NCBI GenBank assembly: GCA_009746045.1
Contig: RPFO01001195.1
Coordinates: 18,468 to 82,467 of the forward strand
Direction of reading: 5' to 3'
Length of the DNA stretch: 64,000 nt
Source of the DNA: Mesostigma viride
Taxonomy: Eukaryota > Streptophyta > Mesostigmatophyceae > Mesostigmatales > Mesostigmataceae
Both the position numbers and the translations under genes were made by a program. The notes below the pieces were generated by a model. That model ran no database searches. It was not told where the DNA came from and saw only the letters and a list, made by a program, of their open reading frames with translations. Of the stretch, positions 1-12,114 are shown piece after piece. The stretch's first letter is position 1; the number at the start of each line of letters is the position of its first letter.

Positions 1-748
1 TTCGCTTATGTTCATCTCGGGATGCTAATAATGTGTAGCTAGCAATTAGTGGCAACTGTATGATACCTTTTTCTTGCCTTCAGCGATGGAGTCTGCGCGA
101 GAGAATCTGTCAAGACGTGCCAAGACTGGCCAAGAAAATAATGAACCCCGAAGGCCCGAACTGTCATAAATCATGCACAATTATTACGCGGGGTCGCGGG
201 CAGGGCAGGGTTAGCCGGCTGGTAGTGACGCGAGTTATTTCAGCATCTGTCCGTCGCGCATTTCGCTCACAGTGGACAGGGCTTGGCCGACGTGGGGATG
301 GCCCACGTCCTCATATGAGCTCAATCTCATGTCCGCTTCATCGACTGCGCATCTTTATCTCCCGGGCCATGTGGCCAACCCGGGATGATGCCTTGCTAAT
401 TGCCTCCGCAGATGTGCAAGGATGCGGTAGGGTGCGATAAATTATGTTGGGATCGATTAACGCTGCCGCTTATCCTGATGCCAACCCCAGAGCGTGCGTG
501 AGAAAACCAAAAGAGCTGGAATTGGTTCTCTGGCCCACGGACGCATTCAGCGTTCAACTGCGTGTTTATCTGGCAACACTCTCTATTCTTGCAATCTAAA
601 CATGCAAGTCGCCGTAGTTCATTCATCACTTCTTCCGGGAGTGAGAAATGTGTTGGTCAGCCAGCCTAGTTTCTCAAACTCGAAGCGGTCGGCTAACCGT
701 AGTGCGTATTCAACGAGGCCTCCGCCCTCTCGTCCCCTAGGGCTGTCG
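1..748. other. 5' flank of the LEA-CBM gene, no gene seen
   Basis: I see no convincing coding exon here. The open frames are short and have no recognisable protein character. The stretch probably holds the promoter and 5' leader of the gene that follows, but no TATA box or other element could be singled out. Confidence 0.4.
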
Positions 749-3700
749 ATGTTCATGGGCCGCTCGATGAGCCTGACACTGTCCGGTTCTGTCCTTGACA
801 GGTTTCCGCGGAAGAAGTTGGAGGCGAAGAGCCAGGGCCAGGAAAGCTCAGGTTAGTGTCGTTAGGCCTCCATTCCCCGCACGGCCATGTTTAAAGTTTT
901 TCTGTTCACCGTTTAGAGCTGTTTTCAAGCAGCTTGTTCAGCCTGTCAGTCTTGTACCTGCAGGCGTAATTGCTCTGACGGAAATTGGAATTATGAGAAT
1001 TCTGCGATCCAGCACCGTTTCTGTTTTGTCCTAGCCGCTTCTGACCATACAGTCCCCGCATGCTGACATCACCTGATTAACCCTGATCGTCGATGTTTGT
1101 GATGCTCTCGATATACAAAGACATTGCCCCCGCCCATTCAGCCACCAGGCCACCCGCACTTCTTTCTCATTTTTGTCTACTCTTTCCCGTCTCCTTCGCT
1201 GCATGTATAGCCTTGAGGCTTGATATTCAGTATCGCTGGCTGTTGGATGATGTCGGATCTCTCCGCAAGAGATCTTCGTGATATGATCCAGAACAACTGA
1301 GAGCAGCACTTGCACAACATGAGGCACCTGAACATCCCCGCTTACATTTCTGCCTTGCCATGGAGCTGTCACGCTCAACCTGGGTGATTCTCACGTATAG
1401 AACAGCACGGCGCCATAACGTGCTAAGGTTTGCCCGACCCCTCCTACGCCCCCCGCCCCCCTCCATACACACCCATCCCTTGCTCCCGCCCATCCTTTTC
1501 TACTTTTTTTCACCAACATCTTCCTCAGGTCGGGAGGGCGAGGATGACGCCACCCACCCGGGCAAAGCGGCCAGGGATGCGCTCATGTCAGCAAAGGAGG
1601 GCACTGACGACGCCCGTGACGAGGCGGCCCGCGCGATGGAGCAAGCATCGGACCAGACGACCCAAAAGGCATCGCACGCGGGGGAGTCCATACAGCACGG
1701 GTTGGGTGCGGCCGGGCGCGACGTGCAAGCGCAGGCATCCAGCGCGGTGGACAACCCGATGTCGAAGCTTGGGGGCGGGACCACGGGGGGCAGGACCAGG
1801 GGGGAGTCGACCCTGGGACCCCAGATGTCCCAGTACGGCGGCGGTACCACGGGGCGGGCGTTCCAGGGGGAGCCATCACAGGCTGGGCGTGAGGTGGGGG
1901 ATCGTGCCAGGGAGGCCGGGCATGAGATTCGGGGCGCTGCTGAGGAGACGGGGGACAGGTTTAAGGGCGCCGCCTCTGACACTGGTGACCGCCTCAAGGG
2001 TGCCGCACGTGAGACAGGTGACCGTGCGCGGGAGGCGGGGCATGAGTTCAAGGGCGCTGCCTCTGAGACGGGCGACCGCGTCAAGGGCGCTGCAGCTGAA
2101 ACGGGCGACCGCATGAAGGGCGCTGCCTCTGAGACGGGCGAGAGGGTGAAGGGCGCTGCAGCCGAAAACGGCGACCGCGCCAAGGAGGTGGGTCGTGAGG
2201 TCAAGGGGGCGGCGCAGGAGACTGGGGAGCGAGCCAAGGGCGCCGCCTCTGAGACTGGGGACAGGGTGAAGGGGGCTGCGGAGGGCGCCAAGGTCCAGGT
2301 GTCGCGTGCGGGCGAGACGGTGGGCCGCAAGGCGCAGGAGACCGGGGAGGGCGTGAAGGAGGCAGGTCAGGAGGTGGGGCACAAGGCCAAGGGGGCGTGG
2401 GAGGGGCTGACAGGGGTGGCGTCCGAGGCCAGCAGCTGGGTCAGCAGCAAGGCCAAGGAGGCGGGGGAGGCGGCGCGTGAGGTGCGAGGGGAGGCGGGCC
2501 ACAAGGGGGAGGAGATGGGGGATCAGGCGAAGCAGGCCGGGCGTGCGGTGGGCGATCGTGCCAAGGAGGCCGGGCACGAGATCCGGGGCGCTGCGCAGGA
2601 GACGGGGGACAGGTTGAAGGGCGGCGCCAGGGAAACGGGCGACCGCACCAAGGAGGCTGGGCAGGATGTGAGGGGTGTGGCGCAGGAGTCGGGAGATCGC
2701 GTGAAGGAGGCTACCTCTGAGACGGGTGAGAGGGTGAAGGGCGCTGCAGCCAAAACCGGCGACCGCGCCAAGGAGGTGGGTCGTGAGGTCAAGGGGGCTG
2801 CGCAGGAGACGGGTGTCCGTGCGCGGGAGGCGGGGCATGAGTTCAAGGGGGTGGCGGCCGAGACCGGCGACCGTGTGAAGGGCGCTGCCTCTGAGACAGG
2901 CGACCGCGTCAAGGGCGCTGCTGCTGAAACCGGCGACCGCGTGAAGGGCGCTGGCTCCGAGACTGGGGAGCGCGCCAAGGAGTTTGGCGGCCAGGTGAAG
3001 GGTGCGGCGGCAGAGACGGGGGAGAAGGCCAAAGAGGCCGGTCAGGGCATGGGTGACACGGCTCGTGAGGCGTGGGAAGGGATGAAGGGAGCGGCAGCCG
3101 AGGCAGGGGAGAAGGTCAAGGACATGGGCAGGGAGGCGCAGGGTGCGGGAGACCGTGTGGGTGAGAAGGCGCGCGGGATCGGGCAGGAGGTTCGTGCGGA
3201 GGCGTCACGCGAGGAGGGTTGGGTGGAGAGCGCGGGGAACCAGGTGGGGGATTTGGCCGGGAAGGCAAGGGGGGAGGCGTCGCGCGCTGGGCAGGATCTG
3301 GGCGACAGGGCCAGGGGGGCGGGGCGGGAGGTCCAAGAGGCCGCCAGGGACATCGGGCGGGAGGCCAGGGAGGGCGCAGGTCAGGTCGGGGAGGAGGTGA
3401 AGACCATGGGCGCAACGCAGGCGGAGGAGGCATCGCGGTTTCAGGACGAGGTCAAGCGCAAGAAGGACGCGGTGCGGTTCGAGGGGATGAGGCCCGAGGG
3501 GGGGAGGGTCGAGGAGGGGAGGGTGTTTAGCAAGGAGAGCCACGAGGCGAGGCGGGAGCCTTGGTCGGATCTGAGGGCGTTGAGGCCTGAGGGGGGGCGG
3601 ATCTGAGGGCGGCGGGCGCAGAGGCGGCCGGGCGGGTCCAGGAAGGGTCGACGGGTGCCGGGAGAAGGATAGAATCTGCCGGGGAGCAGTTTGGTGACCG

Positions 3701-6700
3701 GGCCAGGGAGGCCGGGCAGGACGTCCAGGGTGGGGCGAGGCAGGTGGGTGATCGTGCCAGGGAGGCGGGGCGTGAGGTCCGGGGTGCTGCGGAGGAGACG
3801 GGGGATAGGATTAAGGGCGCCGCCTCTGACACCGGTGACCGCCTCAAGGGTGCCGCACGTGAGACAGGTGACCGTGCGCGGGAGGCGGGGCATGAGTTCA
3901 AGGGCGCTGCTTCTGAGACAGGCGAAAGGGTGAAGGGTGCTGCCTCTGAGACGGGGGAGAGGGTGAAGGGTGCTGCCTCTGAGACGGGTGAGAGGGTGAA
4001 GGGCGCTGCTGCCGAAACCGGCGACCGCGCCAAGGAGGTGGGTCGTGAGGTCAAGGGGGCGGCTGCAGACACGGGAGATCGCGTCAAGGGGGCCGCCTCT
4101 GAAGCAGGCGACCGCGTGAAGGGTGCTGCCTCTGAGACGGGCGACCGCGTCAAGGGCGCTGCTGCTGAAACCGGCGACCGCGCCAAGGAGTTTGGCGGCC
4201 AGGTGAAGGGTGCGGCGGCAGAGACGGGGGAGAAGGCCAAAGAGGCCGGCCGGGGTGTGGGTGATGCCGCACGTGGGACGTTGGAGAAGGGCAAGGAGGT
4301 GGGGCAGGAGGTGCGTGCCAAGGGGTCTGAGTTTGGCGAGCGTGCCAAGGATGCGGGCGCTCAGGCGCGCGAGGGTGCGGAGGAGCTGGCGGAGGTCACC
4401 AAGGAGAAGTCTCGTGAGGTGGGCGCGGTGGCTGGCGTGGTGGGGGAGAAATCACAGGAGGCGGCGGGCAGGGTTAAGGAGGGAGTGGCCAATGCCGGGG
4501 AGGCGACCAAGGAGACCGCGCAAGCAGTGACAGAGCGGACCAGGCAGACCGTGATGGGTGCACAGGACAAGGTGGGCGAGGCGGGGGAGAAGGCCAAGGA
4601 GCTGGGGCAGAAGGCCAAGGGGAAGGTGGGTGACGCTGTGGAGGGGACGGGGGAGGTGATCCAGGCGGGTGCTTCGAAGACGCAGCAGACGGCGCAGGCG
4701 GCGGCGGATAAGGCCAAGGGGACGGCGGCCGGGATCAAGGAGGGCGTGGAGCACCGTGTGAAGGACCTTGGGGAGCGCATCCGGCACGGCATGGAGGCGA
4801 TCGCGGCCAAAGTCGATCAAGTGGTGGACCCGTTTCTGGGCAAGGCGATGGACAAGGTGATGGAGATGGAGGAGGGGATATCGGGCGGCAAGGAGCAGCC
4901 GTTCCGGATGACAGAAGAGAAGAAGGTGCTCGCGGAGATGGGCCAGGTGGGGGGCGGGGTGGCCGGGTTGGAGGGGGGCGAGGCGGCAGGCATGGGGCAG
5001 GAGACCCTGGCCACGCCCTACGGCTTGCAGCCGCAACCGGATCGCCCGCAGGGTGGAGCCAAGGGGGTGGAGAAGAAAGATCTGATCGCCCTTGCGCACA
5101 TGCAGGCGGCGGAGGCGGCGGCGGAGGGCGAGATGTCGCTGGAGCCGCCACCTGTCATCGTGGGTGGGCAGGCGGTGGACGTGTCCCCCCAGGAGATCGG
5201 GATGGATGTGATGGGGGAGGATGTGGAGCTCCCCTCGCTCAGCGTGATGGGGGAAGGGCAAGGGTTTCAGGCAGTGCCGGAGACGGATGTCTTGTCGGAG
5301 GAGGCCGGCATGGCAGATGCGGGGAAGGGCGCCGAGGCGCCTGCCCAGACTATCTTCGGGTCGGGGATGGAGGTTCCTGGGGCGGGCGCTGGGTCGAGGG
5401 TGGAGGCGGCACCAGGGAGTGCACCACGGGGGGGCACGTCTCGGTTCGGGGCCAAGGCGATCGTCCTTGAGTACGAGACAAGCTGGGACACGGCCTGCAT
5501 CCACTTTGTGACGGACGGCACAAAGTAATTCGCTCATCCCTTTGCCACTCACTCCTTGTTGTGTAATGCTGTCATCCTTTTCATTGTCCTGGTATGGTCT
5601 CCCTCTCTTCCTCTCTCTCCCTCTCTTCCTCCCTCTCCCTCTCTTCCTCCCTCTCATCCTTGTGGCATAATGGTGTCATCCTTGTGGTGCAGTGCTCGCA
5701 TCTTTGTTGTGACATGCTGCCAAGTGCCATGCTTGTTGTGTCATGTTCTCATCCTTGTTGTATAATGCTGCCATCCTTGTTGCGTAACGCTTCCACTGTG
5801 ACGCTCTTGTTTGGGCTTGTTGCTGTGCCCTGTTATTTGGATGTGTTATTCTTATGGGCGGCACCAAGTAACGCACTCATGAAATGCGCAGTGTGCATGT
5901 TCTCTTCATATGGCCTCGATTAAAATTGCTGTTTTCATGGGTGAATGGTTTCTGTGCCCGTGCGTGGGCAGATGCTTGTTACACTGCTGGAGCAGTTGGC
6001 GTGGTGCCAAGGCCTTCATTTTCCACATCGTGGGACCTGCCTTTGTTTTTGAATGCCTTATAATGCATGCATGCGGCCGGTTGTTTTTATATTGCATATC
6101 TCTTGCTTGCCTTGCTTTCTTTTCCGTGAACAAGCTTGGCGACGACTAGTGCTGATTTGCTTTGGGTATTGTGCAATTGGGTAGAAAGCGCAGGCAATTC
6201 CAGACATGCTTTAGTGACCATGACTGATACTACTCCTGGCTTCCTTACCCAACGCGCCGTCCAATCTCTTTCTGCCTTCCTCTCTTCACCTCCACTCTGC
6301 CTCTCTCTGCCTCTCTCTGCCTCTCCCTGCCTCTCCCTGCCTCTCCCTGCCTCTCCCTGCCTCTCCCTGCCTCTCCCTGCCTCTCCCTGCCTCTCCCTGC
6401 CTCTCCCTGCCTCTCCCTGCCTCTCCCTGCCTCTCCCTGCCTCTCCCTGCCTCTCCCTGCCTCTCCCTGCCTCTCCCTGCCTCTCCCTGCCTCTCCCTGC
6501 CTCTCCCTGCCTCTCCCTGCCTCTCCCTGCCTCTCCCTGCCTCTCCCTGCCTCTCCCTGCCTCTCCCTGCCTCTCCCTGCCTCTCTCCCTGCCTCTCTCC
6601 CTGCCTCTCTCCCTACCTCTCCTCTCTCCTTCTCTCCCTCTCTCTTTACCCCTGTGCCTTACGACATCCTTTGACAGCTGGGAGAAGCGTCATGGCAAGG

Positions 6701-7596
6701 AGATGGACACGGTGGAGGAGACGCGCACGCCGGATGGCCGCCGGGTGCTCGTCAAGCGCACGGTGGTGCCGGCCAACGAGTTTGTCGAGTTTGTCATCAG
6801 CGACGGCAGCGAGCAGCAGTGGGACCATGTGAGTGCGCACGCAGTGGGCCGTTGGCTGTGGTGTGTGTGCATCCAGTGGGCGGTTAGTTGTAGTGACCCT
6901 TGCATGGCAGCTGGTGCGTGCTGGTGCATGCTGGTGCGTGCAAGAGGCACATGAGTGGCCAGCAGGTAGGTCTCAGCCTTGGCAACCTCCATTGGCAGGC
7001 GAACCAAGTTGGCAATCACCCACCCGATCATGACCTGCCCTGTGAGGCCGTAGCAACCATTGCGACAGTTGGTCCGAATGCTTCATCATGATTGTGAGCA
7101 TGATCCATCACACATGGTGGCCGTTGGGCACACACACTTGCAGTCTGGTGCCAAGTATTGCCCCCTCACTGTTTGTCACTTGGAGTCGATGGTAGTCGCG
7201 TAAAAATTGTATGCACCAAGTTTGCGGCTTTCTTGCACATGGAGCTTGCACGTGCAACCGTCACTTTTCGCAAGTTCAGCACCACAAATGCTCCGTACAG
7301 CATCCTTCTACCGAGGATGCTGGAATTATAACATGGCTCCTTTGGGAGATCATGTAGCAACTGCACACCAAGGATGATGGCTAACTGCATTTATAGTTGT
7401 CTCGCTTAACATATTGTACTAATCATGCGCATGCTCACATCTTTTTTGTGGCCTATTTCTGCTCTGCTACCTCCAAACTTACATTTTACCATGTTGCCTC
7501 ATGCAGGGCCCGAGCGAGCATTACGTGGCATCTGTGAAGGGCGACAAGTTTACCAAGTACCGCCTGGAGGGGGGTAATCTGACCTTGGAGAAGTGA
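749..7596 (+). CDS. LEA-like 11-mer repeat protein with C-terminal CBM25-like starch-binding domain
   Basis: Exons as I read them: 749-851 (start uncertain; in-frame ATGs also at 755 and 767), 1529-5524, 6678-6828 and 7507-7596. Donors are GTTAGT, GTAATT and GTGAGT; phases are 1, 2 and 0 and match across every junction. The product is about 1,446 aa. Most of it is a degenerate 11-residue repeat of the type ETGDRVKGAAS, rich in A, G, E, K and R, as in group 3 (LEA_4) late embryogenesis abundant proteins, which are disordered and become amphipathic helices on drying. The last roughly 100 residues resemble an alpha-glucan-binding CBM25/53 module. A frame break at 3591-3597 (run of seven G) interrupts the large exon; one extra G makes the total CDS length divisible by three and continues the same repeat. 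The inferred role is a starch-tethered protectant or surfactant protein, probably in the plastid, but no transit peptide could be confirmed because the first exon is uncertain. Confidence 0.7.
3591..3597 (+). other. Frame break in a G7 homopolymer of the LEA exon
   Basis: Upstream, the frame reads SDLRALRPEGG and hits a stop at 3604-3606. One base further along in phase, DLRAAGAEAAGRVQEGSTG runs straight on into the same 11-mer repeats. Adding one G restores a single frame and a whole-codon CDS. An assembly or sequencing indel is the simplest reading; a real null allele is possible. Confidence 0.6.
5458..7593 (+). other. CBM25/53-like carbohydrate-binding domain split over three exons
   Basis: The domain is visible only after splicing. 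The end of the large exon gives VLEYETSWDTACIHF, then a phase-2 junction (AA + C) creates an Asn and continues as NWEKRHGKEM. The second piece ends FVISDGSEQQWDH and the third begins GPSEHYVAS. This order (beta strand, IHF, a Trp after a DG turn, a Met, an EF-V-F-like strand, DG..QWD, then HY) matches the CBM25/CBM53 pattern known from bacterial amylases and plant starch synthase III, with the aromatic ligand-binding positions kept. Assignment is by pattern, not by a profile search. Confidence 0.6.
6294..6640. repeat. 10-bp minisatellite (ctctccctgc) in LEA-gene intron
   Basis: About 30 near-perfect copies of a 10-base unit, changing to a 12-base variant (ctctctccctgc) near the end. It lies in the intron 5525-6677 just upstream of the acceptor and forms an exceptionally long pyrimidine tract ending about 40 bases before the splice site. 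The long Leu-Pro-Ala-Ser reading frame across it is an artefact of the repeat. Confidence 0.9.
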
Positions 7597-7700
7597 AGCT
7601 AGTGCTGAGTATGCCCCGGCCTCAACTTCCAGTTTCCTACAGCTTTAATAACGAGACAAGGAGGCATGCCCTCCAACATGCGCTTGCAAGGGGCATGTCA

Positions 7701-7743
7701 TGTAAACCCAGTGCGGACATCAACTCGAAGTGCTGGCCTGTAA
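7701..7743 (+). terminator. Candidate TGTAA polyadenylation signals
   Basis: TGTAA occurs at 7701-7705 and again at 7739-7743, about 105 and 143 bases after the LEA-CBM stop codon. TGTAA is the usual poly(A) signal in chlorophyte algae, so the placement is suggestive, but the pentamer is short and common. Confidence 0.3.
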
Positions 7744-8253
7744 GAATGGCAGGGGCCAGCTAGCGAGATGCCTTTCAACCAGCCAGAGTTTCCAATCCCC
7801 ATAGGGCCTCCGCTGGTGCTCCGATAGTTTCGTATGTACATTCTAAAGTTCTTCGCCATTCAGGCCAGCAGGTGTCTAATAAGTGAGACAGCTATTTGTA
7901 TGTCCAATGTGAGCTGCTAGCCCAGTTGCATAGATCTGTGGCTATGTAGCAACAATGATGAGCGCAGTAGTGGTCAAGCAGCATGGCCGATGTGCTAGAA
8001 AATCATGAATATCGATGGCGGCTGACATGCTCACATGCAGCTAACTTGAAGGTTTTGGGTGTTTCCATGATATTAAAGTGATCAATAGATGCTACGTATG
8101 TACAGTTTCTGGATCAAATTACTGCATGCATGTGTATATATCAATGAGACAGCTGTATATCTTCAATATGTGCATGGCAGGCATAGTTTGCATGCAAGAT
8201 TTATTATAGCTCGAGGCCACACTCGGGCCCATATTTTAGACTAGCTAGGTGGA
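7744..8253. other. Intergenic, no gene seen
   Basis: AT-richer sequence with no coherent open frame. It separates the LEA-CBM 3' end from the first LINE fragment. Confidence 0.5.
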
Positions 8254-9010
8254 CATTAATTAATTAATTAATTAATTAGGAACATAACTCCGTTGGGAGT
8301 ATATGTAGCACATAGCCCTGAGAAGGGGCATATGAGCCTATAATACATTCTAAGCTACTTCCTGCAAGGGTGGGAATGTAAACAACACTTGCTCTAGGTG
8401 CACCAGGGCACCCGCACCCTCATGGTCTATCACGCTATGCCCGGGTAAGGGGGGAGCATGCCTGTGAGGGGGAAGATCATCATGGCTATACAAGAGCTAT
8501 GGCATGGCTTCTCAGCAGAGAGTGACTCCCTGCATGGGCACAACATTACTAAATAAGGCTAGGCATCGTCTGGAGTGTGGCACATCATAGGCACACATGT
8601 ACATGACTAAAAAGGCTAGGCCTCAGCTGGTATAGTGCCTGTAGTAGGCGGGCATGTACAAGGCCACTGTCTAACTAGTCTACACTACTGCTGTATTCCC
8701 CTAGGCTGGGGCTGGAGTTGCTGGGGCCGCGGTGGTCGAGGGGGTCGCTTGCCAGGGCTTGTGGCCGACGTAGATGGCCGCCCCCTTCCAGTACACCGGC
8801 TGGCCCGCCTTGGTCTGCCGGAGTTGGAGGTAGGTCGGCCATAGCTCCCGTCGCCGTTGTTGCTGTGCCAGGGTCAAGTCGTCGTCAAGGGTGAAGAGAG
8901 TCTTCTCGAGCCGCTTGCGGCGTCTGAGAAAAGAAATCTTGTCCGCCGAGGTGAGAAGGAGCGGGGGCGGCCCGGCCTTACCCCGCGCGCGGGGAAGGTG
9001 GACATACGTC
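8254..9010 (-). mobile_element. L1-like LINE, 3' part of ORF1 with TTAA-type tail
   Basis: Read on the minus strand, 9010 to about 8701 encodes the end of an ORF1 protein with KRLEKTLFTLDDDL, an AQQQRRREL helix and PVYWKGAAIYVG. This is the layout of the C-terminal nucleic-acid-binding domain of L1 ORF1p (a basic helix, an acidic 'DL' turn, then an R-rich helix and a G-terminated strand). About 430 bases of 3' sequence follow and end in a (TTAA)n tail at 8256-8279. The whole block is repeated at 39546-40340 with high identity. 5'-truncated copy. Confidence 0.7.
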
Positions 9011-9319
9011 ATACATGTACTTAAGTAAGTACTTGCGTGTCATGCGCAAAGGCATGCCACGGAGTACTATGCTAATCTCATACATGTACTTATTGACGCC
9101 TAATGGGAAGACGTCCACTACATATTATACTGGGGGGAATTCAGTGCTCCTTGGTCCCCTCCAACTGGGACATGAGACAAATTAATAATGTATAAGCTTA
9201 GCTGACGTGGCCCAACTAGGTCCATATGTGTACATTTATGTATGCCTAAAATGGAATATCCACACCATGGACGATGTATTAGTGTTTTTAACTACAAGTA
9301 GTTAGCCATGCTCTGCTGA

Positions 9320-10130
9320 GATGCCCATGCCCTATTAAATTAAATTAAATTAAACATGACTCCGTTCATATAGATCATGTAGCACATATTCCTTGCTGGA
9401 TGAATGGAGGTGGGCGAAGCCACGTAATCGAACTAAAGTTTAACCTATAAGCTATGTAGCCTACAAAATCCCAACTACACTACCCATGCAGCAATATGCC
9501 CCTTCCGCTTGGGGGGAGGGGCTGTCGTGTGAGCCTGTACAATCTTCTGCCACCTCTTCTTGTTCTGCATAGCAGTCCAAAGAAGAGAGAGGGAGTGAAT
9601 GCGGTGTTTAAACTGAGCTGGGACCACTACTAGGTCGGCCAGCAACATCTGGATATGTAGTTCATGGCAGGTTTACCTAGCTTTCCAGGAATGTCCTTCT
9701 TGGGGCCCGGCCAGGTCAGGGCATGTGCCGCCCTGGTTGGCCAAGCCGCTGGGGGCCGGCCAGACCAAGGGCGGTGTCGACCTGACTGGTGCGAGCAAGA
9801 TGTCCTACAAATGCTATCCTACGCTGCCTAATCTCGTCCGAAATGCGAGGCATACTCCTGGTACAAAGATTCCAATGACCTATGCTTACTAGATCGAAAA
9901 CCCTGCATTCAGGATCTGTCGGAGCATCCTATCAACCGTGCCGTCGAGCTTGGCCGCCAGTGTGTCCGTGAGTGTCCATGCCTCGGCGCCATACGTTTAC
10001 AAGCACCGTGAGGGCGAGCTAGGACCTTGAAGAGCATGCATATGCATGCGCTTGCAGTGCTTGCCCAGGCCCTTCCAGCGCCAGTAGGTGTTGAGCGAAC
10101 GAAGCCTGGCCCATGCAGGCCATGCATGCC
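9320..10130 (-). mobile_element. LINE reverse transcriptase 3' end (YADD-type family), decayed
   Basis: On the minus strand near 9985-9900 the frame reads YGAEAWTLTDTLAAKL followed by VDRMLRQILN, typical of the region after the reverse transcriptase in APE-type LINEs. Lower down it is homologous to the plus-strand fragment at 39000-39300. An AT-rich tail (taaatt repeats) lies at 9337-9355. Many frame breaks; no function expected. Confidence 0.6.
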
Positions 10131-10137
10131 GATGCGG

Positions 10138-11470
10138 ATTATAATTAAGTTAAACTCGTGCTGAGTCCCGTTGGGGAGTCACGGAGCACCGAAGTGCTTT
10201 TAATCCCTGTGTGTGCACAACAGGAGAAAGGGCAGAGACCCCCAGTCTCCTTCATGCCAAAGGCATGCCACAGACAGCTGCACTCGGGCACACTAACGAT
10301 CCGCTAGTAGTAGCTAAACGGGTACGCTAACGATCCGGCAATCTGTGGGTGCAATAAGACCCATGTGAGCATGGCATAACAAGGAGCGTGGGCAAGTAAT
10401 CTGATCACTTAGCCAGGACGTAGCATGGCTGTACAAGGACTTAGCTAAGGCTATGGCTGGTTGTGTACCGTGCGTTAGCGGTGCACGCGTGACTAGGTAT
10501 GTGGGCACAGGTAGGCAAACACTCTAAGCATGGCTGCCATGTAGCGGCAGTGACTACAAATGGATATACAAGCTAGGGCTATTAGCTATAGCCTAGCCCG
10601 CGGGGGGCGTCCACATCTTGTGGTTGATCATCAGGTCCCCGCCCCTCCAGTACACCTTGGGCTTCTGGGGGTCCTGCTTGTGGCGCGGAGGTATTCCGGC
10701 CACAGGTTGCGTCGCTGCATGCTGCTGCTGAGCGGGGGTCAGGTCGTCGTCCAGCGTCCAGGTACGTGAGGTCGTGCAACCGCTTGCGACGAGAGAGGAA
10801 CCGCTGCTTGTCCTCACGGGAGGGGAAGGTGAGCAGGACTGGTGCCCAGGGGAGCCGCCTTGTCCCGTGAGTGGGGAAGGCGGTGACACGTACCCACGCA
10901 GTTCTACCTCACCTACCAGGCCCATGTGAGGGTTTAACAAGGATCGAGCTGGTCCTTGGGCTCGTCGGCAAGGGAGGTTGACGTAGACCTCACCTGGCTT
11001 CTGCCGGGGGGAAACGACGCAGCACCACTCGGCACTCGCGGCGAGTGCGGTCGGTGGCCTCGGACCGTTGGTTGGCCTGGCGGTGGTCCTCCAGCTCCTG
11101 GAGCTTCGTGGCGATGGCGTCAGTGGTACCTTGAGGCGGTCGCTGAGGCCGCAGCAGGTCCGCATATAGGAGAGCGGCGGGAGGTCGCCAGCATCCTGCC
11201 GGGGTGGCTGCATGGGATGCGATGGTGGGAATCTGCTCCGCTATCTCATGCATGGGACCTGTGTGGCCAGGGCCTCGGTGTGGCCGGGCGGTGATATGGC
11301 TTCACGCTTCTTCATGAGCACGGCGCACTTGCCCTCCACCGATGCGGATGTCTACATCGTCGGCAGTGTCGGGGAGCATGCTCCGGGCAACAGTTTGAAG
11401 CGATCACGGAGCGGAATCGATCAACCTCCGTCCCGTCGAGCAGTCACGGCAGCGGCAGGCGCCGACTAGA
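10138..11470 (-). mobile_element. L1-like LINE ORF1 remnant, second copy
   Basis: Minus-strand ORF1 remnant in several frames. A coiled-coil-like segment (IATKLQELEDHRQANQRS) at about 11130-11070 is followed by LDDDLTPAQQQ and VYWRGGDLMINHK near 10760-10620, matching the copies at 8.7-9.0 and 40.1 kb but clearly diverged. A short AT-rich tail and the block around 10150-10200 are shared with 44862-44900. Frameshifts and stops make it a pseudogene. Confidence 0.6.
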
Positions 11471-12114
11471 GGCCTTAATCAACTGATCGCCTCCAATTTG
11501 ACACTAATCTCCAACCCCGCCGCCCTCGCCTCCAGGCCCAGACAGTCCAGCCAGCTAGTAGGTCTGAATGTGCTCGGGGCGCGCGATGATCGAGGGTACG
11601 TGGTGTCATTGATCCGCATAAATCAGGTCGGACAGGCGGTAGCCAGTGCCACCTCCGCCGTGCTCGCGCGCGTTATAAGGATCGATGTCCAAGCCGGGCT
11701 CGAACCGGCCCCATAAGAGCAGTAAAGCGCGCATGCCCTGTAGGCTGTAGCCCGGCGCATTGCTTAGCCATGATCATGTTCCACAGTCCGGACCAAGTAT
11801 AGCTGCTGTCCAGAATAAATATGGTATACAAATATATAGCTAGTGCAGACCTTGCACTTGTGCACCCATGCAGAGTATCAACAACGAGACAACCAGCACA
11901 GGCCAGAAATTGGGAAAATATAGGCTGCAGTTTACACCCACTAGTGACCCATGCAGGTTGTAGCTCATCAGAATGCCCATATAGTGCCCCTTCTCAGCTA
12001 GGGATATGCATGTGTTACATATCTAATATCTTCCCGGGCACGGAGATAATTAATGATCGGGGCGTCTCGGGCAACAACAAGACATCATCAATAATTGTAC
12101 TATAAATTTCACTA
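11471..12114. other. No gene seen; probable decayed repeat
   Basis: Mixed-composition sequence between two LINE remnants, without a recognisable reading frame or tandem structure. Confidence 0.4.

Noticed and set aside
1500-4810. Long minus-strand frames opposite the LEA gene
   Set aside because: They mirror the 11-mer repeat codons on the other strand. The plus-strand reading joins proper splice sites and a CBM domain.
6136-6670. Leu-Pro-Ala-Ser repeat protein upstream of the third LEA exon
   Set aside because: Produced by the 10-bp intron array. The splice acceptor at 6677 separates it from real coding.
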